DNA of 14,716 nt, taken from positions 1-14,716 of the forward strand of contig JBMYTN010000075.1 of assembly GCA_049604415.1 (NCBI GenBank). Direction: 5' to 3'. This document shows positions 6,772 to 12,599 of this stretch, in pieces. Position numbers and translations under genes: made by a program. This stretch comes from JBMYTN01 sp049604415. Lineage in GTDB: Bacteria > Pseudomonadota > Alphaproteobacteria > Rhodospirillales > Rhodospirillaceae. Below the pieces are notes generated by a model. The model worked only from the letters and a program-made list of their open reading frames with translations. It searched no databases and had not been told where the DNA came from. How positions within the stretch are numbered: position 1 is the stretch's first letter; each line of letters begins with the position of its first letter.

Positions 6772-7634
6772 CAGGCTGTGGCTCCAAAGGTCCTGGAAAT
6801 CGACCCGACATAGCTCTCGCTGGCCGGGCCGGTCATGATCACATGGCCATCGTCCTCCTGCCGCCAGAGGATATGCAGCGGGCCGCCATCCAGATGCACC
6901 AGGGCCGAGGGACCGGTCAGGCCCCGGCGGGCCGCCGCCACCAGAACGGCGCAGGCGCCGGTGCCGCAGGCCCGGGTGATGCCGACGCCGCGCTCCCAAA
7001 CCCGCATGCGCAGGCTGCCATCGGGGCGCAGGCTGACCACCTCCACATTGGTGCGGTTCGGAAACAGCGGATGATGCTCCAGCCCCGGCCCCAGGTCCTC
7101 CAGATCAATGGCCTCCGCATCGGGCACAAAGAAGATCATGTGCGGATTGCCCATGGACACGCCGACCGGGTCGCTCAACGGCCCGCTGCTGATCGGCAGA
7201 TGCAGGCTGTCGAGATCTTCGGCCAAGGGGATCTGCTCCCAGCCCAGGATGGCCGGGCCCATATCGACACTGACCTGATCGCCATCTTCGGCCCGACGCA
7301 TGGAGATCGGTCCGGCGGGGGTGTCCACCAGCACGCTGTCTTGACCGGTCTCGCTCAGCAGCAACGCGCCGACACAGCGCGCCGCATTGCCGCAGGCCTC
7401 AACGGTGGAGCCATCGGCATTCATGATCCCCATGGCCGCTACGGCACCGTTTTGATCTGTGTCGGGTGGCGACTCGATGGTGATGAATTGGTCGCAGCCC
7501 ACGCCGGTGCGCCGGGCCGCAACCGCGCGCACCCAAGCGGCCTCGGGGCGAAAAGACTCGGTGCGCAGATCTACCACGACAAAGTCATTGCCCAGGCCAT
7601 GCATTTTGCGAAAGGGAATGCTGCTCTGTTCCAT
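6771..7634 (-). CDS. Diaminopimelate epimerase
   Basis: This enzyme interconverts LL- and meso-2,6-diaminopimelate, the last step before lysine and the source of the peptidoglycan cross-linking residue. The 287-residue protein is a normal family length. It has the entry motif FRKMHGLGNDFVVVD (8-22). The two catalytic cysteines lie in NADGSTVEACGNAARC (Cys81) and RACGTGAC (Cys223), and the substrate-loop ERGVGITRACG is intact. I chose ATG 7634 (MEQSSIPFRKMHG) because it matches family N-termini. In-frame TTG 7712 and ATG 7697 would add up to 26 residues that look non-homologous. No clear Shine-Dalgarno site is visible before 7634. It is first in the tightly coupled operon with mtaB and ftsY. 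It is divergent from the small gene at 7837. Confidence 0.96.
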   Translation of the reverse strand: MEQSSIPFRKMHGLGNDFVVVDLRTESFRPEAAWVRAVAARRTGVGCDQFITIESPPDTDQNGAVAAMGIMNADGSTVEACGNAARCVGALLLSETGQDSVLVDTPAGPISMRRAEDGDQVSVDMGPAILGWEQIPLAEDLDSLHLPISSGPLSDPVGVSMGNPHMIFFVPDAEAIDLEDLGPGLEHHPLFPNRTNVEVVSLRPDGSLRMRVWERGVGITRACGTGACAVLVAAARRGLTGPSALVHLDGGPLHILWRQEDDGHVIMTGPASESYVGSISRTFGATA

Positions 7635-7743
7635 GGCCGGTTTATAAGGAGCACAGCCCTGGAAGTCCAGATCTGCAACGGTTTCGCAGGCCACCATCCG
7701 GGGCAAAATCAAACTTAAAAATAATGTAGCAACTCAAAGGCGA

Positions 7744-7772
7744 TTGTGTTTATCGCTTGTCTGGCTTATCTT
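7744..7772 (+). promoter_or_regulatory. Weak sigma-70-type promoter candidate
   Basis: TTGTGT (7744-7749) and TATCTT (7767-7772) are separated by 17 bases, in the AT-rich stretch (about 7705-7785) between divergent dapF and the small gene. Three of six and four of six consensus positions match. Transcription would begin near 7779 and give a leader of about 58 bases to GTG 7837. I could not pick out a matching dapF promoter on the minus strand, although the same AT-rich segment is the likely place. Confidence 0.3.
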
Positions 7773-7836
7773 TTTACAAACAGATGAACGCGGGCCGAGG
7801 CGACTTTGTCAATTCGGTTGCAAAACGGAGATCTGC

Positions 7837-8094
7837 GTGAACGGCCATAAAGACAAAAAACCAGCCGGAACGAGCTTCAAAGGGGGCGCGATTGATGCGC
7901 TGCGACGCTCGTTACGCGAGAATGGCCCCGCAACTGGGGCGTCGGCCCACCAAGATGAGGCCCTTCATGCCGCGCTCCGGGGCCAAGCCCAGGTTGAAGC
8001 CTCGGCGCTGAAAGATCAGCCAGTCCCCTCCCTGGAGGGTGCTGAGGATCCGGACCCCAGCGAGAGGGTGGTGGGATTGTTCCGCCCGATTTAG
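7837..8094 (+). CDS. Small hydrophilic protein of unknown function
   Basis: I do not recognise this 85-residue product. GTG 7837 is preceded by GGAG at 7827-7830 with a 6-base spacer, a strong ribosome site that decides the start. The open frame itself extends back to 7744 but lacks such a site there. The protein is hydrophilic, with a basic N-terminus (HKDKKPAGTSFKGG, residues 4-17), a likely amphipathic helix (AIDALRRSLRENG, 18-30), an Ala/Gln/Glu-rich middle and an acidic Pro-rich stretch before the end VVGLFRPI. There is no signal peptide, membrane segment or cysteine. Codon third positions are GC-rich, which supports real coding. It sits alone between divergent dapF and the separate ffh promoter. 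A weak 5-bp hairpin (8099-8115) and a T-rich stretch follow its stop. Confidence 0.55.
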   Translation: MNGHKDKKPAGTSFKGGAIDALRRSLRENGPATGASAHQDEALHAALRGQAQVEASALKDQPVPSLEGAEDPDPSERVVGLFRPI

Positions 8095-8132
8095 TTTAAG
8101 TGGCCTCTAACCACTGATCCTGTCATCTTTTC

Positions 8133-8160
8133 TTGACTTCACCGAGCCCCAGGCTATGGT
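8133..8160 (+). promoter_or_regulatory. Probable ffh operon promoter
   Basis: TTGACT (8133-8138) and TATGGT (8155-8160) are separated by 16 bases. The -35 matches the consensus at five of six positions and the -10 at four of six. Transcription would start near 8167, giving a leader of about 220 bases before ffh. It is the best sigma-70-type promoter I can see in the window and would drive ffh, and perhaps rpsP onward. Confidence 0.55.
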
Positions 8161-8246
8161 GCGCGGCTCGGGAGACGTCCTCTTTGGATGGCGGCCCCGA
8201 TCCCATTTCCGGTTCGTTTGTCGATCCGATTGCCTTTACGGAGGCC

Positions 8247-8275
8247 CGCCGGTCCGCGTCATACGCGCACCGGCG
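8247..8275 (+). promoter_or_regulatory. Strong hairpin in the ffh leader
   Basis: CGCCGGT (8247-8253) pairs with ACCGGCG (8269-8275). After one C-C mismatch the stem continues with five more pairs, CGCGT with ACGCG (8255-8259 with 8263-8267), closing on the triloop CAT. That gives 12 pairs with one mismatch. It sits midway between the promoter and ffh. The downstream bases are only mildly T-rich, so it could be an attenuator, a protein-binding site or a stability element. I see no known riboswitch. The SRP RNA hallmark (GGAA tetraloop with its flanking asymmetric loop) is absent. Confidence 0.5.
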
Positions 8276-8385
8276 CCATTCTCGTTTGGGCTTTTGGTCG
8301 GGTGGAAAAGCGGATCTGGCGCGGAAAACGGCATCTCACGGCGCTCTCATGGCCGAGGTCAGGCGCTTTGATGTGATGAGGTGGA

Positions 8386-9978
8386 ATGTTTGAAGGTCTC
8401 TCCGGTCGCCTAGGCGCGACCCTCGACAAGCTGACCCGACGCGGCTCCCTGTCCGAAAAGGATGTGGATGCGGCGATGCGGGAGGTGCGCGTCGCGCTGT
8501 TGGAGGCCGACGTTGCCCTGCCGGTGGTCAAGCAGTTCATCGCCCAGGTCAAGGAACAGGCCATCGGGCAGCAGGTGATCCGCTCGGTCTCGCCCGGTCA
8601 GATGGTCGTCAAGATCGTCCATGACGCCCTGGTCGAGATGCTGTCGGGCCAGGATGCGGAAACCGACAAGGCCCAGACCGATCCGTTGTCCGTCGGTGTG
8701 GATCTGGAGCACACCCCGCCGGTGCCGATCATGATGGTCGGCCTGCAGGGCTCCGGGAAAACCACCACCTCGGCCAAGCTGGCCCTGCGGATCAAAAACC
8801 GCACCCGGAAGAAAGTGCTTCTGGCCTCCCTGGACGTCTACCGCCCTGCGGCCCAGCAGCAGTTGGAGGTGCTCGGCAAACAGACCGAGATCGACAGCCT
8901 GCCCATCGTGATGGGGCAGAAGCCGGTCGACATTGCCAAGCGCGCCATGGTTGAGGGCCGCAAGGGCGGCTATGACGTGGTCATCCTGGATACGGCCGGG
9001 CGCTTGCATATTGATCAGGCCCTGATGACCGAGGTCGCCAATGTCCGCGCGGTGGTCGAGCCCAAGGAAGTCCTGCTGGTCACCGATGCCCTAACTGGGC
9101 AAGACGCGGTGACCATCGCCAAAGAATTTGATGAAAAGATCGGCATCACCGGGATTGTTCTGACCCGGGTTGATGGCGACAGCCGGGGCGGGGCCGCCCT
9201 GTCCATGCGCGCAGTGACCGGTCGCCCGGTCAAGCTGATGGGCATGGGCGAAAAGATGGACCAGCTCGAGACCTTCCATGCCACCCGGATCGCCGGGCGT
9301 ATTCTGGGCATGGGCGATGTGGTCTCGCTGGTGGAAAAAGCCGCTGAAACCATCGAGATCGAACAGGCCGAGAAGCTGGCCAAGAAAATGTCCTCCGGGC
9401 GCTTTGACCTGGAAGACATGCTGATCCAGCTCGGCCAGATCAAAAAGATGGGCGACCTGAAAGGCTTGATGGGGCTGATCCCGGGCATCGGCAAAATGCA
9501 AAAGCAGATGGCCGAAGCGAAGATGGATGACAGCATGATCAAGCGCTCCGAGGCGATCATCCTGTCCATGACGCCCAAGGAGCGGCGCAATCCGGATCTG
9601 ATCAAGGCCTCGCGCAAGAAACGCATTGCGGCGGGGTCCGGCACCACGGTGCCCGAGGTCAATAAGTTGATGAAGCAGCATCAACAGATGGCCCAGATGA
9701 TGAAGAAGATGAAAAAAATGGGTGGCAAGAAAGGCCTCGCCGGGTTGCTCGGTGGGATGGGCGATGGCATGCCCGACGCCGCTGCCGCCGAGGCCGCAGG
9801 CGGGCTCGACCCGGCTGCCTTGGCCAAAGGATTGCCTCCTGGCATGGCTGGCGGAATGCCAGGCCTGGGGGGCGGCCTGCCCGGTGGATTGCCGGGATTG
9901 GGTGGTGGATTGCCCGGTGGAGGCCTGCCCGGATTGGGCGGACCACCCGGCGGCAAACGCAAAATGAAACGCAAATAG
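8386..9978 (+). CDS. Signal recognition particle protein Ffh
   Basis: This is the GTPase of the signal recognition particle. It binds 4.5S RNA and signal peptides at the ribosome and docks on FtsY. The protein has 530 residues. The N domain occupies 1-95. The G domain has GLQGSGKTTT (119-128), DVYRPAA (150-156), DTAGR (202-206), TRVDGDSRGGAALS (260-273) and GMGEK (286-290). The methionine-rich M domain (about 325-445) has the RNA-binding SGTTVPEVNKLMKQ (418-431). The TRVDGD form of G4 is typical of alphaproteobacteria. After 445 comes a long tail, Ala-rich and then built of Gly-Leu-Pro-Gly repeats (483-523), ending KRKMKRK. It is about 75 residues longer than the E. coli protein. GAGGTGG lies just before ATG 8386. 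The rpsP gene follows after 92 bases. Confidence 0.98.
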   Translation: MFEGLSGRLGATLDKLTRRGSLSEKDVDAAMREVRVALLEADVALPVVKQFIAQVKEQAIGQQVIRSVSPGQMVVKIVHDALVEMLSGQDAETDKAQTDPLSVGVDLEHTPPVPIMMVGLQGSGKTTTSAKLALRIKNRTRKKVLLASLDVYRPAAQQQLEVLGKQTEIDSLPIVMGQKPVDIAKRAMVEGRKGGYDVVILDTAGRLHIDQALMTEVANVRAVVEPKEVLLVTDALTGQDAVTIAKEFDEKIGITGIVLTRVDGDSRGGAALSMRAVTGRPVKLMGMGEKMDQLETFHATRIAGRILGMGDVVSLVEKAAETIEIEQAEKLAKKMSSGRFDLEDMLIQLGQIKKMGDLKGLMGLIPGIGKMQKQMAEAKMDDSMIKRSEAIILSMTPKERRNPDLIKASRKKRIAAGSGTTVPEVNKLMKQHQQMAQMMKKMKKMGGKKGLAGLLGGMGDGMPDAAAAEAAGGLDPAALAKGLPPGMAGGMPGLGGGLPGGLPGLGGGLPGGGLPGLGGPPGGKRKMKRK

Positions 9979-10070
9979 GGTTTTCGCAGGCTCTCGCCGG
10001 TCGGTCCCGCCTTTGTCGGGCCTCCTGGTGGAGCGCTGCAGCTGGAATGAACTAAGGAGTAGGAAAAGCA

Positions 10071-10469
10071 ATGTCCCTTCGTATTCGTCTGTCCCGGGGT
10101 GGTGCCAAAAAGCGCCCCTTCTATCGTATCGTGGTTGCCGACAGCCGCTCTCCGCGTGATGGCCGCTTCATCGAGAAGTTGGGCACCTACAACCCGCTGC
10201 TGCCCCATGACCATGATGGCCGCATCGTCGTGAAGGAAGAGCGTCTGAAATACTGGCTCAGCGTTGGCGCCCTGCCGAGCGACCGGGTGGCCCGCTTCCT
10301 GTCCGGCAAGGGTCTGGTAGACGCTCCGGCGATCCCCGAGCAGACCAAGAAGAGCAAGCCCAAGGCCAAGGCCCAAGAGCGCCTGCGCGAACAGCAAGAA
10401 GCTGCGGAAGCCGCTGCTGCTGCCGCTGCGGAAGCCGCCGCCGAAGCCGCTGAGGGTGCTGAGGGCTAA
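10071..10469 (+). CDS. 30S ribosomal protein S16
   Basis: S16 binds 16S rRNA in the body of the small subunit and is needed early in 30S assembly. The family signature RIRLSRGGAKKRPFYRIVVA (4-23) and the following RDGRFIEKLGTYNPL are intact, and the conserved core ends near residue 82. The protein has 132 residues, about 50 more than E. coli S16. The extra part is a Lys-rich segment and then an Ala/Glu tail (111-132) likely to form a helix. AAGGAG at 10054-10059 lies 11 bases before ATG 10071, slightly far, with GGA closer at 10062. It heads the rpsP-rimM-trmD-rplS order conserved across proteobacteria. A strong hairpin follows the stop codon. Confidence 0.97.
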   Translation: MSLRIRLSRGGAKKRPFYRIVVADSRSPRDGRFIEKLGTYNPLLPHDHDGRIVVKEERLKYWLSVGALPSDRVARFLSGKGLVDAPAIPEQTKKSKPKAKAQERLREQQEAAEAAAAAAAEAAAEAAEGAEG

Positions 10470-10476
10470 GTCTCTG

Positions 10477-10505
10477 CTTCGAACCCTGCGCGGCAGGGGT
10501 CGAAG
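10477..10505 (+). promoter_or_regulatory. Strong intercistronic hairpin, rpsP-rimM
   Basis: CTTCGA (10477-10482) pairs with TCGAAG (10500-10505). After one A-G mismatch, CCCTGC (10484-10489) pairs with GCAGGG (10493-10498) around the triloop GCG. That gives 12 pairs and one mismatch, starting 8 bases after the rpsP stop. No T-run follows, so it is unlikely to be a full terminator. A processing or 3'-end stability site fits. In E. coli the same operon makes far more S16 and L19 than RimM and TrmD. Confidence 0.5.
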
Positions 10506-10544
10506 AAGAGTGCTCTGCTCAGGCAAAACCGTAGGACAACGGCG

Positions 10545-11186
10545 ATGGAGCGTCTGTGCGTGGCCAGGATTGTCGGTGTGCATGGGGTCAAAGGCTTGGT
10601 CCGGGTGAAGAGCTTCACCCGGGAGCCGGACGCCTTTGCCGCCTATGGCCCGCTGCGCGACGAGGCTGGCGTCGGTCCCTATGCCCTCACGGTGCGCGGT
10701 GAAGCCAAAGGCACCTTGCTCTGTGCCGTCGATGGCGTCGCCGATCGCAGCGGGGCGGAGGCCTTAAAAGGCATCTCGCTCTATTGTCCGCGCGATGCCT
10801 TGCCCGACGATCTGCTGGAAGAGGACGAGTTTTTCCACGCGGACCTGATCGGCCTGCGGGTCGATCATGTGGATGGCCGGTCCTTGGGCGAGATCCGCGC
10901 CGTGCATGACTTTGGCGCGGGCGATGTCCTGGAAGTGCGCCTCGATGGCGTGGGCAAGACGGTTTATCTGCCTTTCACCCTGGCTGCTGCGCCGGTGGTG
11001 GATTTGGCCGCCGGTCTGGTCCAAGTCGATCCTCCCTTCGGCCTGTTGCCGGGCGAGGACAAAGGCGACGCGGATGGGGATCAGCTGTCTGGGTCTGAAC
11101 AAGGGTCTGAGCCAGAGTCTGAACAAGCGTCTGGCACGGATGCTGAGATGGATGCTGAGCCTGGGCCGGAAGAGGCATTTCGGTGA
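10545..11186 (+). CDS. Ribosome maturation factor RimM
   Basis: RimM binds S19 in the 30S head and helps late small-subunit assembly and 16S processing. The core occupies residues 1-170. The N-terminal beta-barrel contains VARIVGVHGVKGLVRVKSFT (6-25). The PRC-barrel half contains FFHADLIGLRV (96-106) and DVLEVRLDGVGKTVYLPF (127-144), and the core closes with VDPPFGLLPG. The product has 213 residues, so about 43 form an acidic Ser/Glu/Gly tail (171-213). Within it a 12-base unit is repeated (SEQG, SEPE, SEQA). TAGGA about 10 bases before ATG 10545 is a modest ribosome site. The stop overlaps the trmD start, indicating coupled translation. Confidence 0.95.
   Translation: MERLCVARIVGVHGVKGLVRVKSFTREPDAFAAYGPLRDEAGVGPYALTVRGEAKGTLLCAVDGVADRSGAEALKGISLYCPRDALPDDLLEEDEFFHADLIGLRVDHVDGRSLGEIRAVHDFGAGDVLEVRLDGVGKTVYLPFTLAAAPVVDLAAGLVQVDPPFGLLPGEDKGDADGDQLSGSEQGSEPESEQASGTDAEMDAEPGPEEAFR
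11093..11133 (+). repeat. In-frame 12/24-base tandem repeat in rimM
   Basis: GTCTGAACAAGGGTCTG (11093-11109) recurs at 11117-11133 with one mismatch, a period of 24 bases (8 codons). Within it, TCTGA(A/G)C(A/C)A-type units recur every 12 bases. It encodes the acidic Ser-Glu repeats in the RimM tail and keeps the reading frame. Confidence 0.7.
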
Positions 11187-12037
11187 TGGAGGCCGCCAAA
11201 AGCGGGCTTGGCGCCGGGCTTGGCGCTAAGCTGGGGGCCGGACTGAGGGTAGAGGTGTTGACCCTGTTCCCGGAGATGTTTCCGGGGCCGCTGGGTCAGT
11301 CGCTGAGCGGCAAGGCTTTGGCCGACGGGCTCTGGTCTTTGGGTGTCACGGACATCCGGGACTATGCCACGGACCGCCATGGCACGGTGGATGACAGTCC
11401 CTTCGGGGGCGGGGCCGGGATGGTGATGCGGCCCGATGTGGTCGATGCGGCGCTGGAAGGCGTTTTGGGTCCCAAGGACGGGACCGGACAAGACGCTGTC
11501 GGGGCGGCACCAGATTCCGTTGAGGCGGCGCCAGACTCTGTGAAGGCGGTGCCTAAGGGCCGGTTGATCTATCTGACCCCTCGGGGTCGGGTGCTGGACC
11601 GGGATCTGGCCTGGGATTTGTCCCGGGAGCCCCAGATCACCTTGTTGTGCGGGCGCTATGAAGGGGTCGATCAGCGGGTGCTCGACCACTGGCAGGCCGA
11701 GGAGGTCAGCATCGGCGACTATGTGCTCTCCGGCGGAGAGCTGGCGGCGATGGTTGTGTTGGACAGTGTGATCCGCTTGCTGCCTGGGGTGGTGGGCAAG
11801 ACGGTGTCCCTGACCGAAGAGAGTTTTGAAACGGGGTTGCTGGAGCATCCCCATTACACACGCCCCGCCCAATGGCGGGATCACCCGGTGCCGGATGTGT
11901 TGTTGTCCGGGCACCATGGAAAGGTTGCGGCCTGGCGCTCCGCCCGGTCGGAAGAAATCACGCGGTTGCGGCGTCCGGACCTGTGGGACCGGCATGTGGC
12001 ACAGCGGGACGGAATGGAAAAGGAATTGAACCGATGA
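11186..12037 (+). CDS. tRNA (guanine-N1)-methyltransferase TrmD
   Basis: TrmD methylates G37 of tRNAs with G36 using S-adenosylmethionine, which prevents +1 frameshifting. It is a SPOUT-class trefoil-knot homodimer. Motifs are VEVLTLFPEMFPGPLG (22-37), DYATDRHGTVDDSPFGGGAG (59-78), CGRYEGVDQRV (155-165), the knot loop IGDYVLSGGELAAMVV (176-191) and HPHYTRPAQW (221-230). I chose ATG 11186, which shares one base with the rimM stop; GTG 11183 would add one residue. The 283-residue product has two additions. One is an N-terminal Gly/Ala/Leu extension of about 20 residues from a 12-base tandem repeat. The other is an insert at 103-123 made of three 7-residue repeats. The catalytic parts look intact. 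The stop overlaps rplS (ATGA). Confidence 0.96.
   Translation: MEAAKSGLGAGLGAKLGAGLRVEVLTLFPEMFPGPLGQSLSGKALADGLWSLGVTDIRDYATDRHGTVDDSPFGGGAGMVMRPDVVDAALEGVLGPKDGTGQDAVGAAPDSVEAAPDSVKAVPKGRLIYLTPRGRVLDRDLAWDLSREPQITLLCGRYEGVDQRVLDHWQAEEVSIGDYVLSGGELAAMVVLDSVIRLLPGVVGKTVSLTEESFETGLLEHPHYTRPAQWRDHPVPDVLLSGHHGKVAAWRSARSEEITRLRRPDLWDRHVAQRDGMEKELNR
11204..11227 (+). repeat. 12-base tandem duplication at the trmD 5' end
   Basis: GGGCTTGGCGCC (11204-11215) is followed directly by GGGCTTGGCGCT (11216-11227), 11 of 12 bases identical. It encodes Gly-Leu-Gly-Ala repeated twice in the N-terminal extension, outside the conserved core. Confidence 0.7.
11492..11554 (+). repeat. Three-copy 21-base repeat inside trmD
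   Basis: Three consecutive 21-base units (11492-11512, 11513-11533, 11534-11554) encode DAVGAAP, DSVEAAP and DSVKAVP. They have diverged mainly by single-base changes and keep the frame. They lie between the SAM-domain strand ending VLG and the strand GRLIYLTP, a surface loop by family structure. Confidence 0.75.
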
Positions 12038-12480
12038 ACATCATCCAGCAATTGGAGCAGGAGCAGGTCGAAAAGCTGCTGCAGAACCGTGGTGTGCCCG
12101 AGTTTTCCTCCGGCGATACCCTGAAGGTCCATGTGAAGGTGAAGGAAGGCAACCGCGAGCGGATCCAGGTCTATGAAGGCGTGGTGATTGCCCGGCGCAA
12201 TGCGGGGCTGAACAGCTCCTTCACCGTGCGCAAGATCTCCTTTGGCGAAGGTGTGGAACGGGTGTTCCCGCTCTATGGCCCGACCATCGACCGCATCGAG
12301 GTCATCCGTCGCGGTAAAGTCCGTCGCGCCAAGCTGTATTACCTGCGCGAGCGTCGTGGCCGTTCCGCTCGGATCGTGGAAGACGGTCAGGCGACCCAAA
12401 AGGCGCTGGCCCATGAGCGCGAGGTCTCCCGCGAGCGCAAGGCCGCTGCCACCGCCGAGGCCGAAGCCAAAAAAGGCTAA
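12034..12480 (+). CDS. 50S ribosomal protein L19
   Basis: L19 sits at the interface between the subunits on the 50S side. The 148-residue protein starts MNIIQQLEQEQVEK and has the family core FSSGDTLKVHVKVKEGNRER (25-44), IQVYEGVVIARRNAGLNSSF (45-64), FPLYGPTIDRIEV (80-92) and KLYYLRERRGRSARI (103-117). The core is about 118 residues. An Ala/Glu/Lys-rich tail (119-148) is common among alphaproteobacteria. ATG 12034 overlaps the trmD stop by four bases. Two hairpins follow before leuC and may mark the end of the ribosomal transcript. Confidence 0.97.
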   Translation: MNIIQQLEQEQVEKLLQNRGVPEFSSGDTLKVHVKVKEGNRERIQVYEGVVIARRNAGLNSSFTVRKISFGEGVERVFPLYGPTIDRIEVIRRGKVRRAKLYYLRERRGRSARIVEDGQATQKALAHEREVSRERKAAATAEAEAKKG

Positions 12481-12516
12481 TGTGGAGAGCCTCTTCTCTG
12501 TCTCTCTTTCTACCTT

Positions 12517-12538
12517 AGTCCCCAGGCCCTTGGGGACT
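12517..12538 (+). terminator. Hairpin after rplS (possible weak terminator)
   Basis: AGTCCCCA (12517-12524) pairs perfectly with TGGGGACT (12531-12538) around GGCCCT. The following bases are pyrimidine-rich (TCCCCTTTCCC) but not a T-run. It could slow or partly end transcription from the ribosomal-protein genes. Confidence 0.4.
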
Positions 12539-12541
12539 TCC

Positions 12542-12568
12542 CCTTTCCCGCGTATTGGGCGGGAAAGG
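12542..12568 (+). promoter_or_regulatory. 10-bp hairpin upstream of leuC
   Basis: CCTTTCCCGC (12542-12551) pairs perfectly with GCGGGAAAGG (12559-12568) around a 7-base loop. It comes 3 bases after the previous hairpin and 20 bases before the leuC ribosome site (GGAGG, 12589-12593). No T-run follows. It may shield leuC mRNA after processing or act in attenuation. I see no leucine-rich leader peptide. Confidence 0.4.
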
Positions 12569-12599
12569 CTGCCCGCCTGACGCTTGCCGGAGGAACCTG

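Noticed and set aside
5914..6813. + strand open frame of 299 residues opposite mtaB
   Set aside because: It is a His/Gln/Gly-rich antisense shadow of a clear radical-SAM gene.
6843..7718. + strand open frame opposite dapF
   Set aside because: It is an antisense shadow; DapF catalytic motifs lie on the other strand.
8167..8385. SRP (4.5S) RNA gene next to ffh
   Set aside because: The conserved GGAA tetraloop and its asymmetric-loop bases are absent; only a leader hairpin is visible.
8133..8393. Open frame of 86 residues in the ffh leader
   Set aside because: It has no ribosome site and odd composition, it begins at the promoter -35 box itself, and it overlaps the ffh start.
12555..12599. 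Earlier in-frame start for leuC
   Set aside because: It would lie inside the second hairpin; ATG 12600 has a strong GGAGG site and matches LeuC N-termini.
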